DNA of 64,000 nt from Henckelia pumila (taxonomy: Eukaryota > Streptophyta > Magnoliopsida > Lamiales > Gesneriaceae), in assembly GCF_033568475.1 (NCBI RefSeq), contig NC_133123.1, positions 6,138,001-6,202,000 on the forward strand, given 5' to 3'. Shown piece by piece: positions 1 through 10,570 of the stretch. Each line of letters opens with the position of its first letter. Within the stretch, counting starts at the first letter, position 1. A model generated the notes under the pieces. The model did no database searches. It had not been told where the DNA came from and was given only the letters and a program-made list of their open reading frames with translations. Both the position numbers and the translations under genes were made by a program.

Positions 1-1768
1 GGAAACAAAATTTGTAATACCCATTATATACCAAATAGAATCAGGAATGGACATTATAATAGGAAATAACTTTTTAAGAGAATATCTTCCTTTTACACAA
101 TTTGAAAATCACATAACTTTAAATAAATGATCATCAATGATTTATATTCCTAAAATACGAACAGCATTTCGTGTAGGAAATGAAGGATTTACAAAGAATT
201 TTCATAAACGAAATACAAATCCAATAGAACTAAAAATAGAAAATATTTTAACAATTAATCATGAAAAATAAATCATGAAGAAATTTCATGATATTTGTTT
301 TGAAAATCCTCAGGAAAAAATTAAGAAAAGAAAACAATTCATTGCTTTAATAAAACTTAAAGACCCTAATATCACAATCCGTGAAGCACCAAGAAAATGC
401 AACATGGATGATGTAAAAATATTCGAAAAAGAGGTTCAAAAATTACTAAAACTTAAGATAATCATCCCAAGCAAGAGTCCACACTCTTCACCAGCCTTTT
501 ATGTCAGTAAGAAAGACACTGATAAGAAAAGAATGGTAATTGATTATCGAAAAATGAATAATGCAACAATTATGGATGGATATTACATTCCAAACAAGAA
601 TGATTTACTATCTTATATAGGAGGAATGAAATATTTCTCCAGTTTAGATTGTAAATAAGGATTCTGGCAAATTCAGCTAGAACCACAAACACAATTACTT
701 ACATCATTCAGTTGTCCAAAAGGACAGTATCAATGGACTGTATTATCTTTCGGACTTAAACAAGCATCAGGTATCTTTCAAAGATATATGGATGAATCTT
801 TTAAATCATATGTAGATTTTTGTTGTGTTTATATAGATGACATATTAATTTATTCAAAAACACTAGATGTTTGTCATAAAGATGGAATTATACTTTCTGA
901 AAAGAAAGCACAATTGTTTAAAACAAAAATAAATTATTTAGGATTACAAATAGAAGATGGAAAACGTTGTTTACAACAGCATATACTTAAGAAAATTCAC
1001 GATTTTCCTAGTGAAATCAAGGATAAAGATCAATTAAGAAGATTTTTAGGATTATTAACTTATTCTGGAAATTAAATTAAGAAACTTGCAGAAATCAAAA
1101 AACCTCTTCAGATAAAACTTAAACAAGACTACAAGTGGAAATGGTCTAATGAAGATACTAATTATATAGATACTATTAAAAAGAAAATAATTAGTAATCT
1201 TCCTGAGTTATATTTTTCTTTCAATAAAAATATAATAATAATTGAAACAGACGCTTCAGATGAATACTGGGGAGCATGTTTAAAAGCTTATACAGGAGAA
1301 AGAAATTTAGAAGAACTTACTAAAACAGCTACTAGAAAAAATGAAGAATTATGCAATTATACATCAGGAACTTTTCAAGATGCACAATTAAATTATCATT
1401 CAAATGAAAAAGAATTATTAGCTTTAATATTCACAATTAGGACTTATGAAATTTATCTTATTCCTAAACCATTTTTAGTAAGAACAGATAATATGAATTT
1501 AACATATTTCAAGACAAGGAAAATATCAAAAAATGCAGGGAGAAATGCAGCAAGGCTAATTAGATGGCAATTGGAATTAAACCATTATCAGTTCGAGATC
1601 CAACATGTCAAAGGAACGGATAATTCATTACCCGACGCATTAACCAGAGAACTTCATCCAAATTATACTATCCGTAGTAACGTAATAACAAAAGATATCC
1701 TAAGTGATCCAGAAAATGACCGCGAATCGTCCGAACATGCCTTAGAAAGCATGAAGAATATAAATTGA
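1..1768 (+). pseudogene. Pararetroviral protease end, reverse transcriptase and RNase H (fossil)
   Basis: The window opens in the last part of a retropepsin domain (MDIIIGNNFLREY, typical of caulimovirids). Reverse transcriptase follows, with the palm motifs RMVIDYRKMN near 530, YFSSLDCK near 640 and the catalytic YIDDILIYSK near 830-860. RNase H follows with a TDASDEYWGA block near 1250. The finger-palm signature FSCPKGQYQW and FGLKQASGIFQR is caulimovirid rather than Ty3 in style. The region is broken and is described only as a fossil. Confidence 0.88.
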
Positions 1769-1905
1769 TGAAATGAGATTTATATTCAGAGACATGAATT
1801 ATTTTATGACTTTCAGTCATCCAAACATGCCTCAGAAAGCATGGAAAATATAAATTGATGAAATGAGATTTATATTCAGAAACATGAATTACTCTATGAG
1901 TAAAG
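1728..1905. repeat. 90-bp direct tandem duplication behind the pararetroviral RNase H
   Basis: Two copies with a 90-bp period: the shared motif AACATGCC starts at 1734 and again at 1824, and both copies run through a matching stretch rich in AGATTTATATTCAGA. They differ at only a few bases, so the duplication is young relative to the element or was present in the virus. It lies at the junction of the RNase H end and the following non-coding spacer. Confidence 0.9.
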
Positions 1906-2023
1906 ACAATCAATCTCATTTATGAAGATTGATTCAATTCTTGCAAAAGAATTTCATAAATGAAATGATACGCATAATAAAACTATTTGAGTTACTCACG
2001 AAAAAGAGTTAAATTTTAACCAG

Positions 2024-2051
2024 TTATATATATATATATATATATATATAT
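2024..2051. repeat. (TA)n microsatellite
   Basis: About 14 TA dinucleotides between the RT gene and the transactivator-like gene of the pararetrovirus. Confidence 0.95.
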
Positions 2052-2065
2052 GTTTTATTGTGCAG

Positions 2066-3246
2066 GATGAAACAATTAAATCAATTAGAAGAACAATTGA
2101 TTGACATAGATGAAGAAATTCAGATTTTCAACAAAGAAAAAAGAATATAAAAGGAAAAATTCAGAGGATTAAAGAAAAGATGACAACATCATCATCATCA
2201 TCCTCACCAAAAACTCCAATCAAGTTAGCAACTTCATTTAACAAAATAATGGAGATGAATGAAAAACAGTCAGTGGTCACAGCCAACACTGATAACCAAG
2301 AAAAAGAAAAGAAAAAAGAACCGGTGGTCACAGCCAACACCTAGAAAAATGAAAAAAAATAAAGGACGTTTAAAAGTGCCCTTGAAGCAAGAGAAAGAAA
2401 GATGGTTAATCTGCGACCACAAAAACCAATTTTTGAAAAAACAAATTTTCCAGAAAAACTCAAGACTGAATTCTTTGAAACACTAAACTATTTCAGAATA
2501 GCCAACCATCTGCAGAATCTTGGCTACAAACTTGTGACACACAGAGCATATCAAGAGCAAGAACACTACAAGGTGCTCCAGCGCATGAAGTCGCAAGATT
2601 CTTTTCAAATGGATTATTAAGTGGATTGGAAGTCAGTCCCAACAATCAAGAAATAGAACTATTTCCATATCAGTTGAGAAATAGTATCATCCAGTTCAAG
2701 AAAGCAGTCTTTAAGGACGATCCAGTATTAACATTGAGTATTCACTCAACCCTTCCAGATTGGGATGATAACAAATTCTATCAACCAATGGTATATATTC
2801 AATGTCGAAAACAAAAAGACAAGTTCTTATTCGAAGGATCAAATGAAGAGAAACCAGTAATGGATATCTCAACACTTCCTGAGATAAGAATAAAGACATT
2901 GATTTACATGATCTCAAAGACAGGAAAGATTGATGAAAACTCAAAGGTTAAAATAAATTTTGCAACCAGTAAAATTTTATTAACCACTGGACACAAGGAG
3001 ACAATCCAAAAAAAAGAACAAGCCATGTTAGCTCAATTCGAAGCTCCAATCTATGAAGCAAGAGTTGACATGACCCGAGAAACCCAACAAATGCTATGTC
3101 AAAAACTAAAAATAATGATTTCCACTCACAAATGTGGACATTGCCAACCCATTCAGACAGAAAAAACATCTGTCAAAGAGGACAAACCAGTTGTCAAAGA
3201 AGACAAACCAATAAAGAAATGGTCCGAATGTACCAGTGATTCATAA
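2066..3246 (+). pseudogene. Pararetroviral transactivator/inclusion-body-like gene (fossil)
   Basis: The position between the RT gene and the large non-coding region is that of the caulimovirid transactivator (ORF VI). The readable blocks contain conserved-looking text (FRIANHLQNLGYKLVTHRAY near 2490-2550; LPDWDDNKFYQP near 2750). The last block is 206 codons long (2626-3246) and ends in a Cys/His cluster (CGHCQ) and a Lys-rich tail. Family assignment rests more on position than on motifs. The gene is broken. Confidence 0.6.
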
Positions 3247-3390
3247 AGTGACACAATGTAAAAACAAATGAAATCGTGGACCACACCACATGTGAAAGGC
3301 ATCCACTCAGATGTAAAATGAGTTGTTTTCCATTATGTAGTATGGTCCCCCTCTTCCTTTATTTTTACTAACGTATGCGTTTCTCCACCC

Positions 3391-3400
3391 CTATAAAAGG
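3391..3400 (+). promoter_or_regulatory. TATA box of the pararetroviral 35S-type promoter
   Basis: CTATAAAAGG lies about 145 bp after the last transactivator-like codon and about 900 bp before the first downstream ORF. This is where the pregenomic RNA promoter sits in caulimovirids. Whether it is active in this copy cannot be seen. Confidence 0.65.
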
Positions 3401-4039
3401 AGATGTTTGTGTTGTAAATGGATAAGTGAAGTTAAAGTATCTCTCTCTTCTTAAGTTTCTTACAATCTGGTTCATACAAGATGTATAAAAACTATCAGAA
3501 ACTAAGAAACATAAAATCAGAAACAAAAATAAGTCTTATGGCTAATAACTAAACAAGCAGGGCGTAAGGAGGATAAGGTTGGAAACCAACCATTGAAGAT
3601 TCATGGTTAGAGTAAACCTGGAGATCCATAGAGCAAGTACCAGTTGATCAAGTGATCGTTAAGGGAAAGCAAGGATTTGGCCTCTGCTCAAAACCAAGAT
3701 TCATTCAAACAAGGTAACCTTTCTAAATCTCTTGCAGCCCTTAATTTAAAGAAATAGTCAAAATACATTAATCATGTCATCATCCTTTATAAGAAATTGA
3801 AGATTGATAATAAAAAACTGGTTTGAAATAGAAGATGATCATGAATATGATACATTTCATGAATATCATTTAAATACTTCTGATTTAACCATATTCGAAT
3901 CAATTTATCAACTAAAATTTGTAATTATAACCTATGAATGGAACCAAACTAATCTGAAAACATTTATCTGTTATAAATGAATCAGATCTGTAAAGCCATG
4001 AATGAGAAAATTCATAAGAATTTGAAGAATTCCGCAACC

Positions 4040-4053
4040 TGGTATCAGAGCGG
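4040..4053 (+). other. tRNA-Met primer binding site of the pararetrovirus
   Basis: TGGTATCAGAGCGG matches the initiator-tRNA-Met-complementary site (consensus TGGTATCAGAGC) used by all caulimovirids to prime minus-strand DNA synthesis. It lies in the leader, about 640 bp downstream of the TATA box and about 250 bp before the first ORF. Confidence 0.9.
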
Positions 4054-4286
4054 TTAAATAAAGCAGATTATTAATGCCTGGATTAACTTTAGTATTGAGA
4101 TTAAAAATTTATTTGATAAAATAATCTTACTAAAAGATTTACGTCAAATAGATCAATTATGGAATAAAATAAAAGATCTCCAAACCTTTTATTTCAAAAA
4201 TCATGACAAAGAACATTTTTCAAGCAACTGGAAAATGATAATTCAAATTTCTGAAAACGATGAAATTGAAGACATAACAATATGTT

Positions 4287-4580
4287 ATGAATAAGAACAA
4301 ACTTTGTTATCGAAATCCGATCAACAAAAACAAAATAATAAAAGTAACAATTTTTACTAAATGGAAAATGTATGAAAATACAAAAATGAATATCTTTAAT
4401 TTATATTCTCAAAATATAAATTTTGATATAGAAAATTGTGAAAACAATTTGAAACATCTTAAAAATTGTCAATCTTCAATTGATAGTTTCGAAGATTTTC
4501 AGAATTTATTAGAACAAATTGATTCAACAAAAAGTCTTTTAATAGCCTTAAGAAAATTAAGAAGTTCTATCATCTGTTAA
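4287..4580 (+). pseudogene. Small ORF upstream of the pararetroviral movement protein
   Basis: A 97-codon frame, Asn/Lys-rich, with a likely helical C-terminal half. It ends one base before the ATG of the movement protein, the close packing expected of polycistronic caulimovirid RNA. It resembles the small leader ORFs (such as ORF VII of caulimoviruses) by position only; I recognise no domain. Confidence 0.4.
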
Positions 4581-4581
4581 A

Positions 4582-5512
4582 ATGACAGAAGAAACAATTC
4601 CAAATCAAAATAGTCAGATTTATGAATATGAAGAGAACCAAGAGTATAATTTGAATATTATATTTAATCAGAATAAGTTTGCCGAGATACAGAAAACAGA
4701 GTTTTCTAATTCAAAAACAAATCTAATAGACCAACCAGGAATATTAAGCAAGATTTCAAATTTTATTAATCCTAGAAAAAATTTAATTTATTATTCGATT
4801 CGTACAATAGAACGATCTTGTAAAATAAATAACGAATCAATGTCTAATACTTTGAAGTTATTAACAATTCAAGATATTGATACCATCATGGCAAAAGCCA
4901 GTGAAAAAGAACGATCTGAACTGAAATATGTTCACATTGGAGGAATCAAAATAATAGTATCAGCTCACTACCGAGAAGGAATAGATACATCAATTGAAAT
5001 CACAGTTCGTGACAAAAGGATACGTAATTTTGAGAATTCTATCATTGGAAAAATTGAAGGAAACTTATGTTACAAAAAGATGAAATTTTGTATACAATAT
5101 ATCTCTTTTTGATAAAAATATAAATGACGTTTTAACATTAGATTATTACTTTTATAGAAATAATCTTATGTTAACAGGAAACCATACGATCAATATAAAC
5201 TATGTTGTCGGTTTAGCAATAAGTAATAATTCTCAAACAGGAATAATTTCAACAAAACCAACTATTTCTGTTGAAAGAATGTTTGAAAATATTACAAGAA
5301 TTGAACACCCTCGAAAAGCATTTATTGAAGAAATAAATCCATATAAAAGATGGAGTTCAGATGACCTCCAAATCACAAAACAGTCTGTACCAAGAAGATC
5401 ATTATCATTTGCTATAAATGATGAAGATATTCTTGAAAAGATTGGAACCATGAATCAAAATATTCTTAAAATTAAACAAGCTATTGTTAATGAATCAACC
5501 TCATCGCAATGA
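4582..5512 (+). pseudogene. Pararetroviral movement protein gene (fossil)
   Basis: The block ELKYVHIGGIKIIVSAHYRE followed by GIDTSIEITVRD (near 4917-5010) is the conserved core of the caulimovirid 30K-type movement protein, which builds tubules through plasmodesmata. The downstream part contains INYVVGLAISNN, also typical. The end overlaps the next ATG by four bases (ATGA), a viral packing signature. The gene is broken. Confidence 0.82.
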
Positions 5513-5717
5513 CATCCTTAATAAAATTAGAAAAAGATCTAGGAGATTTAGAAAATAATATCAATAAGATCAACTATCAATACAAGAATTAGAGAAGAAT
5601 TTCAAAGAATATATTGATTTAGCAATGACTAGATTAATAATTGAACAGGAAAGACATAGTAATAAAATATTAAACTATCTTAAAGAAGTTCTTCCAATAG
5701 ATAAAGGAAAAAGAAAA
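5510..5717 (+). pseudogene. Small coiled-coil-like ORF of the pararetrovirus (fossil)
   Basis: Starts with the ATG overlapping the movement-protein stop. The text is rich in Leu, Lys, Glu and Asn with heptad-like spacing (LIKLEKDLGDLENN), resembling the short virion-associated coiled-coil proteins of caulimovirids in place and composition. Function is inferred from position only. Confidence 0.4.
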
Positions 5718-7170
5718 ATGGAAGAAGAACCACCATTCAAAATTGAATCATGGTATAGAAATCCCCTTAGTTATGGCAAACATAAGTATGGAGATGTTTA
5801 GTGAAACAGACTCATCTGATTTTGAACAAATAGGAGTAAATACAGAAGAATTATATCATTCACATCAGGAATCAGAACAATACAGAGATATGGATATTTC
5901 AGAATCAGAATCTGAAGATGATTCTAGACCACGATTAAATCTACGAACGAATGTAGAAGGTAGTGGTGGAAGAGATGATGAAGAATTTAAATATAACAGA
6001 GACCAATACTCTGGATCTTATAAAGATGTTAGAGATATTCTTAGATAATCAAAAACATCAAGATTTGTGAAACAGAATATCTTAGATTTAGGTTGTTCAA
6101 CAGCCAAAGAAAGAAAATCAAAAATAGATCATTGGGCAAATGAACTATCAGTACAAATTCAATTAACATCATTATTAGACAAAAGCGAGAATATTCAAGT
6201 TTTAACTCATGAGATGATAAAAATGACACTGGTAGGAGCAGTAAGAACTTGGGCTGAAAACCTAGTAATTACTAATCTACCACAAGGAATGACAGGACAT
6301 CGATATTTCGAACTATTTGTTGATGCCTTGTACCAAGAATTTTTAGGAGTTTCTAATAATAACGCTAATTTAGTAGCCAAAAATATAGAACAAAATAGAG
6401 CAATTTTTATTCTGGATAATATAAAATTATGTAATCTATGTTATCTAGAAGAATTTATATGTGATTATGAAACAAACTATTATCAGTTAATAGATGCTGA
6501 TAAAAAAGAGCATTATAAATTAAATATTTTTAATAAAATACCTAATATACCAATAAATAGTAAAGATGAATTCTTAACTAGTGCTTATGCCAAAACACTA
6601 GGAGGAGCTATTAAATTTATTAAAGACGTTATAACAAAAAAATGTCAAGAAGTAACATTAAATAAAAGAATATCCAAATCTTACAAACAAAGTAATAAAC
6701 TTTGTTGTGACAAATGAAATTCACAGTAAAAGAATACGGTTGTAAAACAAACATGTCACACAAACATTTAAAACGACAGAAACATAATAAATTAAATAAA
6801 CCTTATAAATCTTTTAATAGGAAATTTATTCCCTATAAGAAAAAAGAAATTTAGAAGGAATTTCTTCAGAAAACCTTATAAAAAAAAATTTTATAAAAAG
6901 TTTGATAATAAAAAACCACCTTGCCCAAAAGGTAAAGGAAATAACTGCACATGTTGGTTGTGCAATGAAGAAGATCATTATGCAAATGAATGTCCAAAAC
7001 GAAACGAAAAGAAAAATAAAGTTAAACTTCTTGAAGAAATATATACTATTGGATTCTATCCAGTAGAAACAATTGAATTTTCATCCGACGATGAAAATAT
7101 TTATTATCTTGATGAATCAGATTTTGAATCCGATTCCACATTTGATAATTCAAGAAATAATAATGATTAA
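5718..7170 (+). pseudogene. Pararetroviral coat protein gene with CCHC knuckle (fossil)
   Basis: An acidic N-terminal part (ETDSSDFEQ, DISESESEDDSRP), a central part typical of caulimovirid capsids (EFLTSAYAKTLGGAIKFIKD near 6570-6630) and a Lys-rich stretch precede a CX2CX4HX4C zinc knuckle (CWLCNEEDHYANEC, near 6952-6993). An acidic tail follows. This is the standard order for a caulimovirid coat protein. The gene is broken. Confidence 0.82.
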
Positions 7171-7400
7171 AATAAAGACAAAAGCATTTTCGGAAAGAAA
7201 AATATAAAGAGTAAATTGAAACTTATGTTTGATTTAGAAAGTTATCTGCAATTTGCCCATATAGATATCAACACTATTATTATTGTTATTTTTATCTAAG
7301 AGGTTACCATGAGTCTACTAAAAAAACTTGTTCATAATAACGAAGCGAATATTATAAAGTCTTAACGAACCTCATTAAACAAATTCAAACGAACTTTTAT

Positions 7401-7954
7401 GGAATCAAATTACTAATAATTGACTGGCAGTTGGTTCATTTCCATCCTTAAAGATAACGTATGATATACATTAATTAATATTTTTTAGCACCACATAAAC
7501 TACGGAATTTGGGTGTGGAACTGTGGATAAGGGGATGGCTTTTTTAATTTTTACTCATTATATTATTTAATTTATATCTTACATTATATTTATATTGAAG
7601 ATATATTATTAATTATTTACATATTATAAATAATATATTAATTTAAAAATAATAAATTTGGGCTAATAGTAAGGTAGGTAGCCAGAGTTGGGTGAGCGGT
7701 CACGTCAGATATCCAAAAAGTTGCAAACAATTCATTGTTTCAGAAACCAAAAAATAAAAAACATCACTTTTCCGTTTCTTTAAAATCACTCAGTAATCAG
7801 TGTCACTGTATCAGTGCTCACATTCATTTGCAATCTATGTAAGTGTAACCATCAAAGCTCTCGTTTTTATGCCACCATTTGATCGATTGTGAACATTTTG
7901 ATTCTCTTTTCAAGAACCCCATTCAAAATTTGTCAGCTCAAACAATCATAAAGA
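7401..7954. other. Spacer between pararetrovirus and F-box gene
   Basis: AT-rich DNA in which viral similarity fades. The last 200 bp or so, rich in CT and ACATCAC motifs, should hold the F-box promoter and 5' UTR. No further gene is seen. Confidence 0.5.
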
Positions 7955-9226
7955 ATGGCGGATTATCTACCCGAAGGTGTCATTGTCAATATCCTCCAAA
8001 GATTGTCCGTGAAAAACCTTATCTGCTGCACTTGCGTTTCGAAATCATGGTATTCTTTGATAACTAGCCCAGAATTCATCTCCTCTCACTTGAATTTCAC
8101 CTCTGCCACAGAAAAAGATGCGTCTTTACTTTTACTCAGACGTTGCCTTGCAGATTCCGAGTGTTATTCTCTGTACACCGACGAAAAATTTTGCACTTGG
8201 AATGACACATTGAAATTCCCGTTTACGAGTATAAATTCTTATTTCACAATTATTGGTAACTGCAACGGATTGCTGTGTCTCTCAGATGATCGAGTGCTTT
8301 ACCTGCACACCATCATTCTATGGAATCCCTGCATTAGAAAGTCGATTGTGCTTCCAAAACCCAATTTGATTTACAATTCTTTTGGCACTTTTGTGCAATC
8401 TTTTGGATTCGGGTTCGATCCCATTTCTAGTGATTACAAGCTGGTTAGAATAACATATGTGGATGATGCCCAAGAACCCCTGCCTCAGGTCGAGATATAC
8501 CGGCTGAGTACAGGTATGTGGCAAGACATCAGCTATTTGGCCCTTGATTGTGTTATATACAATCGATCCCGCCCAGCATACATCAATGGGAGTACTCATT
8601 GGATTGCAAATTCCATCCAACGTGGCGACTTGATCGTGTCATTCGATATGTGTCGTGAAGTGTTTCGGAAGATGACTATACCGGCTAGCCTGGTGAATCT
8701 TGAATCTTTCAGTAGTAAAGATGTGGTGGCTTATAAAGGATCACTTGCTCTCGTGTCTTGGAATCTGTCGGGCAATGATCCTGGTTTTTGCGTGTGGGTG
8801 ATGAAGGAGTATGGTGTTGCGGAGTCATGGGCTAAACATTTTGTCATGACTTATCAAAATGCCGGAGGGGGGATAATGAGGCCATTGTGGGTTAGAAAAA
8901 ATGGTGGGATTTTAGTCGCTCGGCAAGATGGGCGTGTGGTTTCTTATGATGTGGTTGGGGATGGAGTCGAGGATCTCCGAATACGCGGATCGTCTTCTGA
9001 GGAATTTGTTCGTTCTGTTCATGTGGATGGTTATATGGAGAGCCTTGTGCTGCTTGGGAGGGGTCCTATGTTTGATGATGCACATGTTCGCAACATTTTG
9101 CCGCTCCTGAACTTTGGTGATGGCTGCGGTTCTTCTGTGAATAGCTATGGTTGCTGCTACCTGCGTAGCTTGGGGAATGGATTCAAGCATAGCCATGGGA
9201 GTTATGCAGCGCATGGAGCCATGTAA
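7955..9226 (+). CDS. F-box protein with FBA (F-box associated) domain, CPR1/At3g06240 type
   Basis: A 423-residue intronless gene. An F-box occupies about residues 3-45 (LPEGVIVNILQRLSVKNLIC, then CVSKSWYSLI), the part that binds SKP1/ASK in an SCF ubiquitin ligase. An FBA-1 type beta-propeller-like region follows from about residue 100, with the usual landmarks GNCNGLLCL, LWNPCIRKS, FGFGFDPISSDYKLVRI and YINGSTHWIA. This domain recruits the substrate, which cannot be predicted. The ATG lies in a good context (AAGAATGGCG). Length and layout are normal, and no break is seen. The C-terminal 50 residues are Gly/Ser/His-rich and less conserved. Its nearest neighbours are retroelements on both sides. 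Confidence 0.92.
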   Translation: MADYLPEGVIVNILQRLSVKNLICCTCVSKSWYSLITSPEFISSHLNFTSATEKDASLLLLRRCLADSECYSLYTDEKFCTWNDTLKFPFTSINSYFTIIGNCNGLLCLSDDRVLYLHTIILWNPCIRKSIVLPKPNLIYNSFGTFVQSFGFGFDPISSDYKLVRITYVDDAQEPLPQVEIYRLSTGMWQDISYLALDCVIYNRSRPAYINGSTHWIANSIQRGDLIVSFDMCREVFRKMTIPASLVNLESFSSKDVVAYKGSLALVSWNLSGNDPGFCVWVMKEYGVAESWAKHFVMTYQNAGGGIMRPLWVRKNGGILVARQDGRVVSYDVVGDGVEDLRIRGSSSEEFVRSVHVDGYMESLVLLGRGPMFDDAHVRNILPLLNFGDGCGSSVNSYGCCYLRSLGNGFKHSHGSYAAHGAM

Positions 9227-9397
9227 CTAGTTTCATCAACTTTAGTTTTAGGGATATAAATCATGTAATTGTCTTGATTTTAGGTGTAAGAGGCAAGCTT
9301 ATTGTTGTCTTGTCTTGTTGCTGATTGATTTGATGACAAAGCTCGTGACTACTATTATTGATTGTTTTTGTTATCAGTGACAGTATCTGAGTATCAC

Positions 9398-9464
9398 ATA
9401 TCATTCAGGCTAATTTTCAAAAAAAAAAAAAAAAAAAAAAAGAAAGAAAAAAAATATCATTCAG
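9398..9464. repeat. Poly(A) tract bracketed by 11-bp direct repeats
   Basis: ATATCATTCAG occurs at 9398-9408 and again at 9454-9464, around GGCTAATTTTC and a run of more than 20 A followed by GAAAG and more A. This looks like the target duplication and tail of a minimal retroposed insertion, or alternatively slippage. Confidence 0.55.
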
Positions 9465-9954
9465 TCTAGATCTGACTGTATAAATGATCCTCCCATGCCA
9501 TCCATAAGGGGTGAGGGCCACCCTGTATTTCATATCCTTGGACAAAGAAATAATTAAATTCTAAATAAATAAAAAGTTTAAAATGCGAATGCAGCTTTAG
9601 TTTGGGTTGCCTTCACAATCATATGATGTTGATATGAAGTATGAACAATATACGGAAACTAATATCTGCCTTGTGTATGGTAAATATGGTGCAATCACTC
9701 TCGACTATATTTATTTTTAATTATATTTTAAAAAATCTGTGAATCGGTGGAACTGGTTTTAAATCGGTTTATCGGTTCAAAGCTGGTTCGGCCTATTCTG
9801 ACCGGTTTAGAATGATTTAAACGTGAAAATGGTTTTTGTATCTGCTTTGGACTAGATATGTGACCGATTTGTGATCGAACTGACAACTCCGATCTAATTT
9901 TAAAAATTTTGGGATTAATGTGTTTGAGTGAAAAGTTCAAAAGTTGCAAGTGTG

Positions 9955-10190
9955 TTTGTAAGTATGAGTCATGTTAGACACATAAGTCAAATGATTATCA
10001 TATATTTTTGGGATAATTTATGTTGCATTAGGATTTTTTATTCACGATGAGTTTGTATAAGATATTCATATGTATGTTTGTAATTATGGGTCATGTTGGA
10101 GAGAAAAGTCATATGTTTATCATATATATTTTTGGATTACACTATATCGAGAGTTTTATTTTCAGTGAGTTTTGTATAATATGTTATCGC
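9955..10190. repeat. Diverged tandem duplication, period about 122 bp
   Basis: Two units begin with TTTGTAAGTATGAGTCATG (9955) and TTTGTAATTATGGGTCATG (10077) and stay alignable to GAGTTTGTATAAGAT / GAGTTTTGTATAATAT. Several substitutions and indels show that it is old. Confidence 0.75.
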
Positions 10191-10387
10191 GAACATCTTA
10201 AGGTAAATAAAAAAAAATATTGATGGATCCTATGTTATTTTGCACAAAAACAAAAAAAATGAAGTATTTCTCCGGTGTAGCATACAATGAGCTGTATTTT
10301 TGGGGAAAAAATTCAGATTTATAAGTCATAAATATTTTGAATTTTTCCTTCATTGCAAACTTTTAGGCGATGAGTCATCATGCCATA

Positions 10388-10570
10388 TGATAGAATTTGA
10401 TTACGCACACTTTGAGTCTGTGCCTAACTCCCAAGAGCAAAACTCTGTTGATAATATTTCTGAATGAATCCCAAATATTCTTTTTACAATCTTTAAATAG
10501 TGAGCGATAAAAGCTGAAGAAAACATCCTGAAACAGAATCGTAACTAAATACAATTGATATAAAAGATGG
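10388..10570 (-). repeat. LTR of the Ty3/Gypsy element (first copy)
   Basis: On the + strand it begins TGATAGAATTTGATTACGCA and ends shortly before the pol stop region; the same block recurs at 13158-14848. The short length (about 183 bp) is deduced from the shared boundary with gag at 13157 and the purine-rich stretch next to pol. The outer end is a little uncertain. Confidence 0.7.

Larger units (their letters stand above)
1..7400 (+). mobile_element. Endogenous pararetrovirus (Caulimoviridae), near genome-length, broken fossil
   Basis: Seen in order: end of an aspartic protease, reverse transcriptase and RNase H, a transactivator-like gene, a non-coding region with TATA box and tRNA-Met primer site, a small ORF, movement protein, another small ORF, and a coat protein with a CCHC knuckle. 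This is the gene content of a circular caulimovirid genome, opened inside the protease. No LTRs and no integrase are seen, which fits illegitimate integration rather than an LTR element. The copy is broken, with roughly ten or more breaks, yet its frames remain readable, so it is probably of moderate age. The separate ORFs resemble the caulimo-, soymo- and cavemovirus layout; the genus is not resolved. The left border lies outside the window and the right border is somewhere near 7.2-7.5 kb. Confidence 0.88.
9227..10387. other. Gene-free spacer downstream of F-box gene
   Basis: Holds the F-box 3' flank, a poly(A) tract with flanking repeats and a 122-bp tandem duplication (listed separately). 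No coding potential is recognised. Confidence 0.6.

Noticed and set aside
4040-4053. tRNA gene fragment
   Set aside because: Only a primer-binding match in a viral leader; no cloverleaf around it.
1-7400. Functional virus or new immune-type system
   Set aside because: The element is broken in many places and is best treated as a fossil; no host genes form a system with it.
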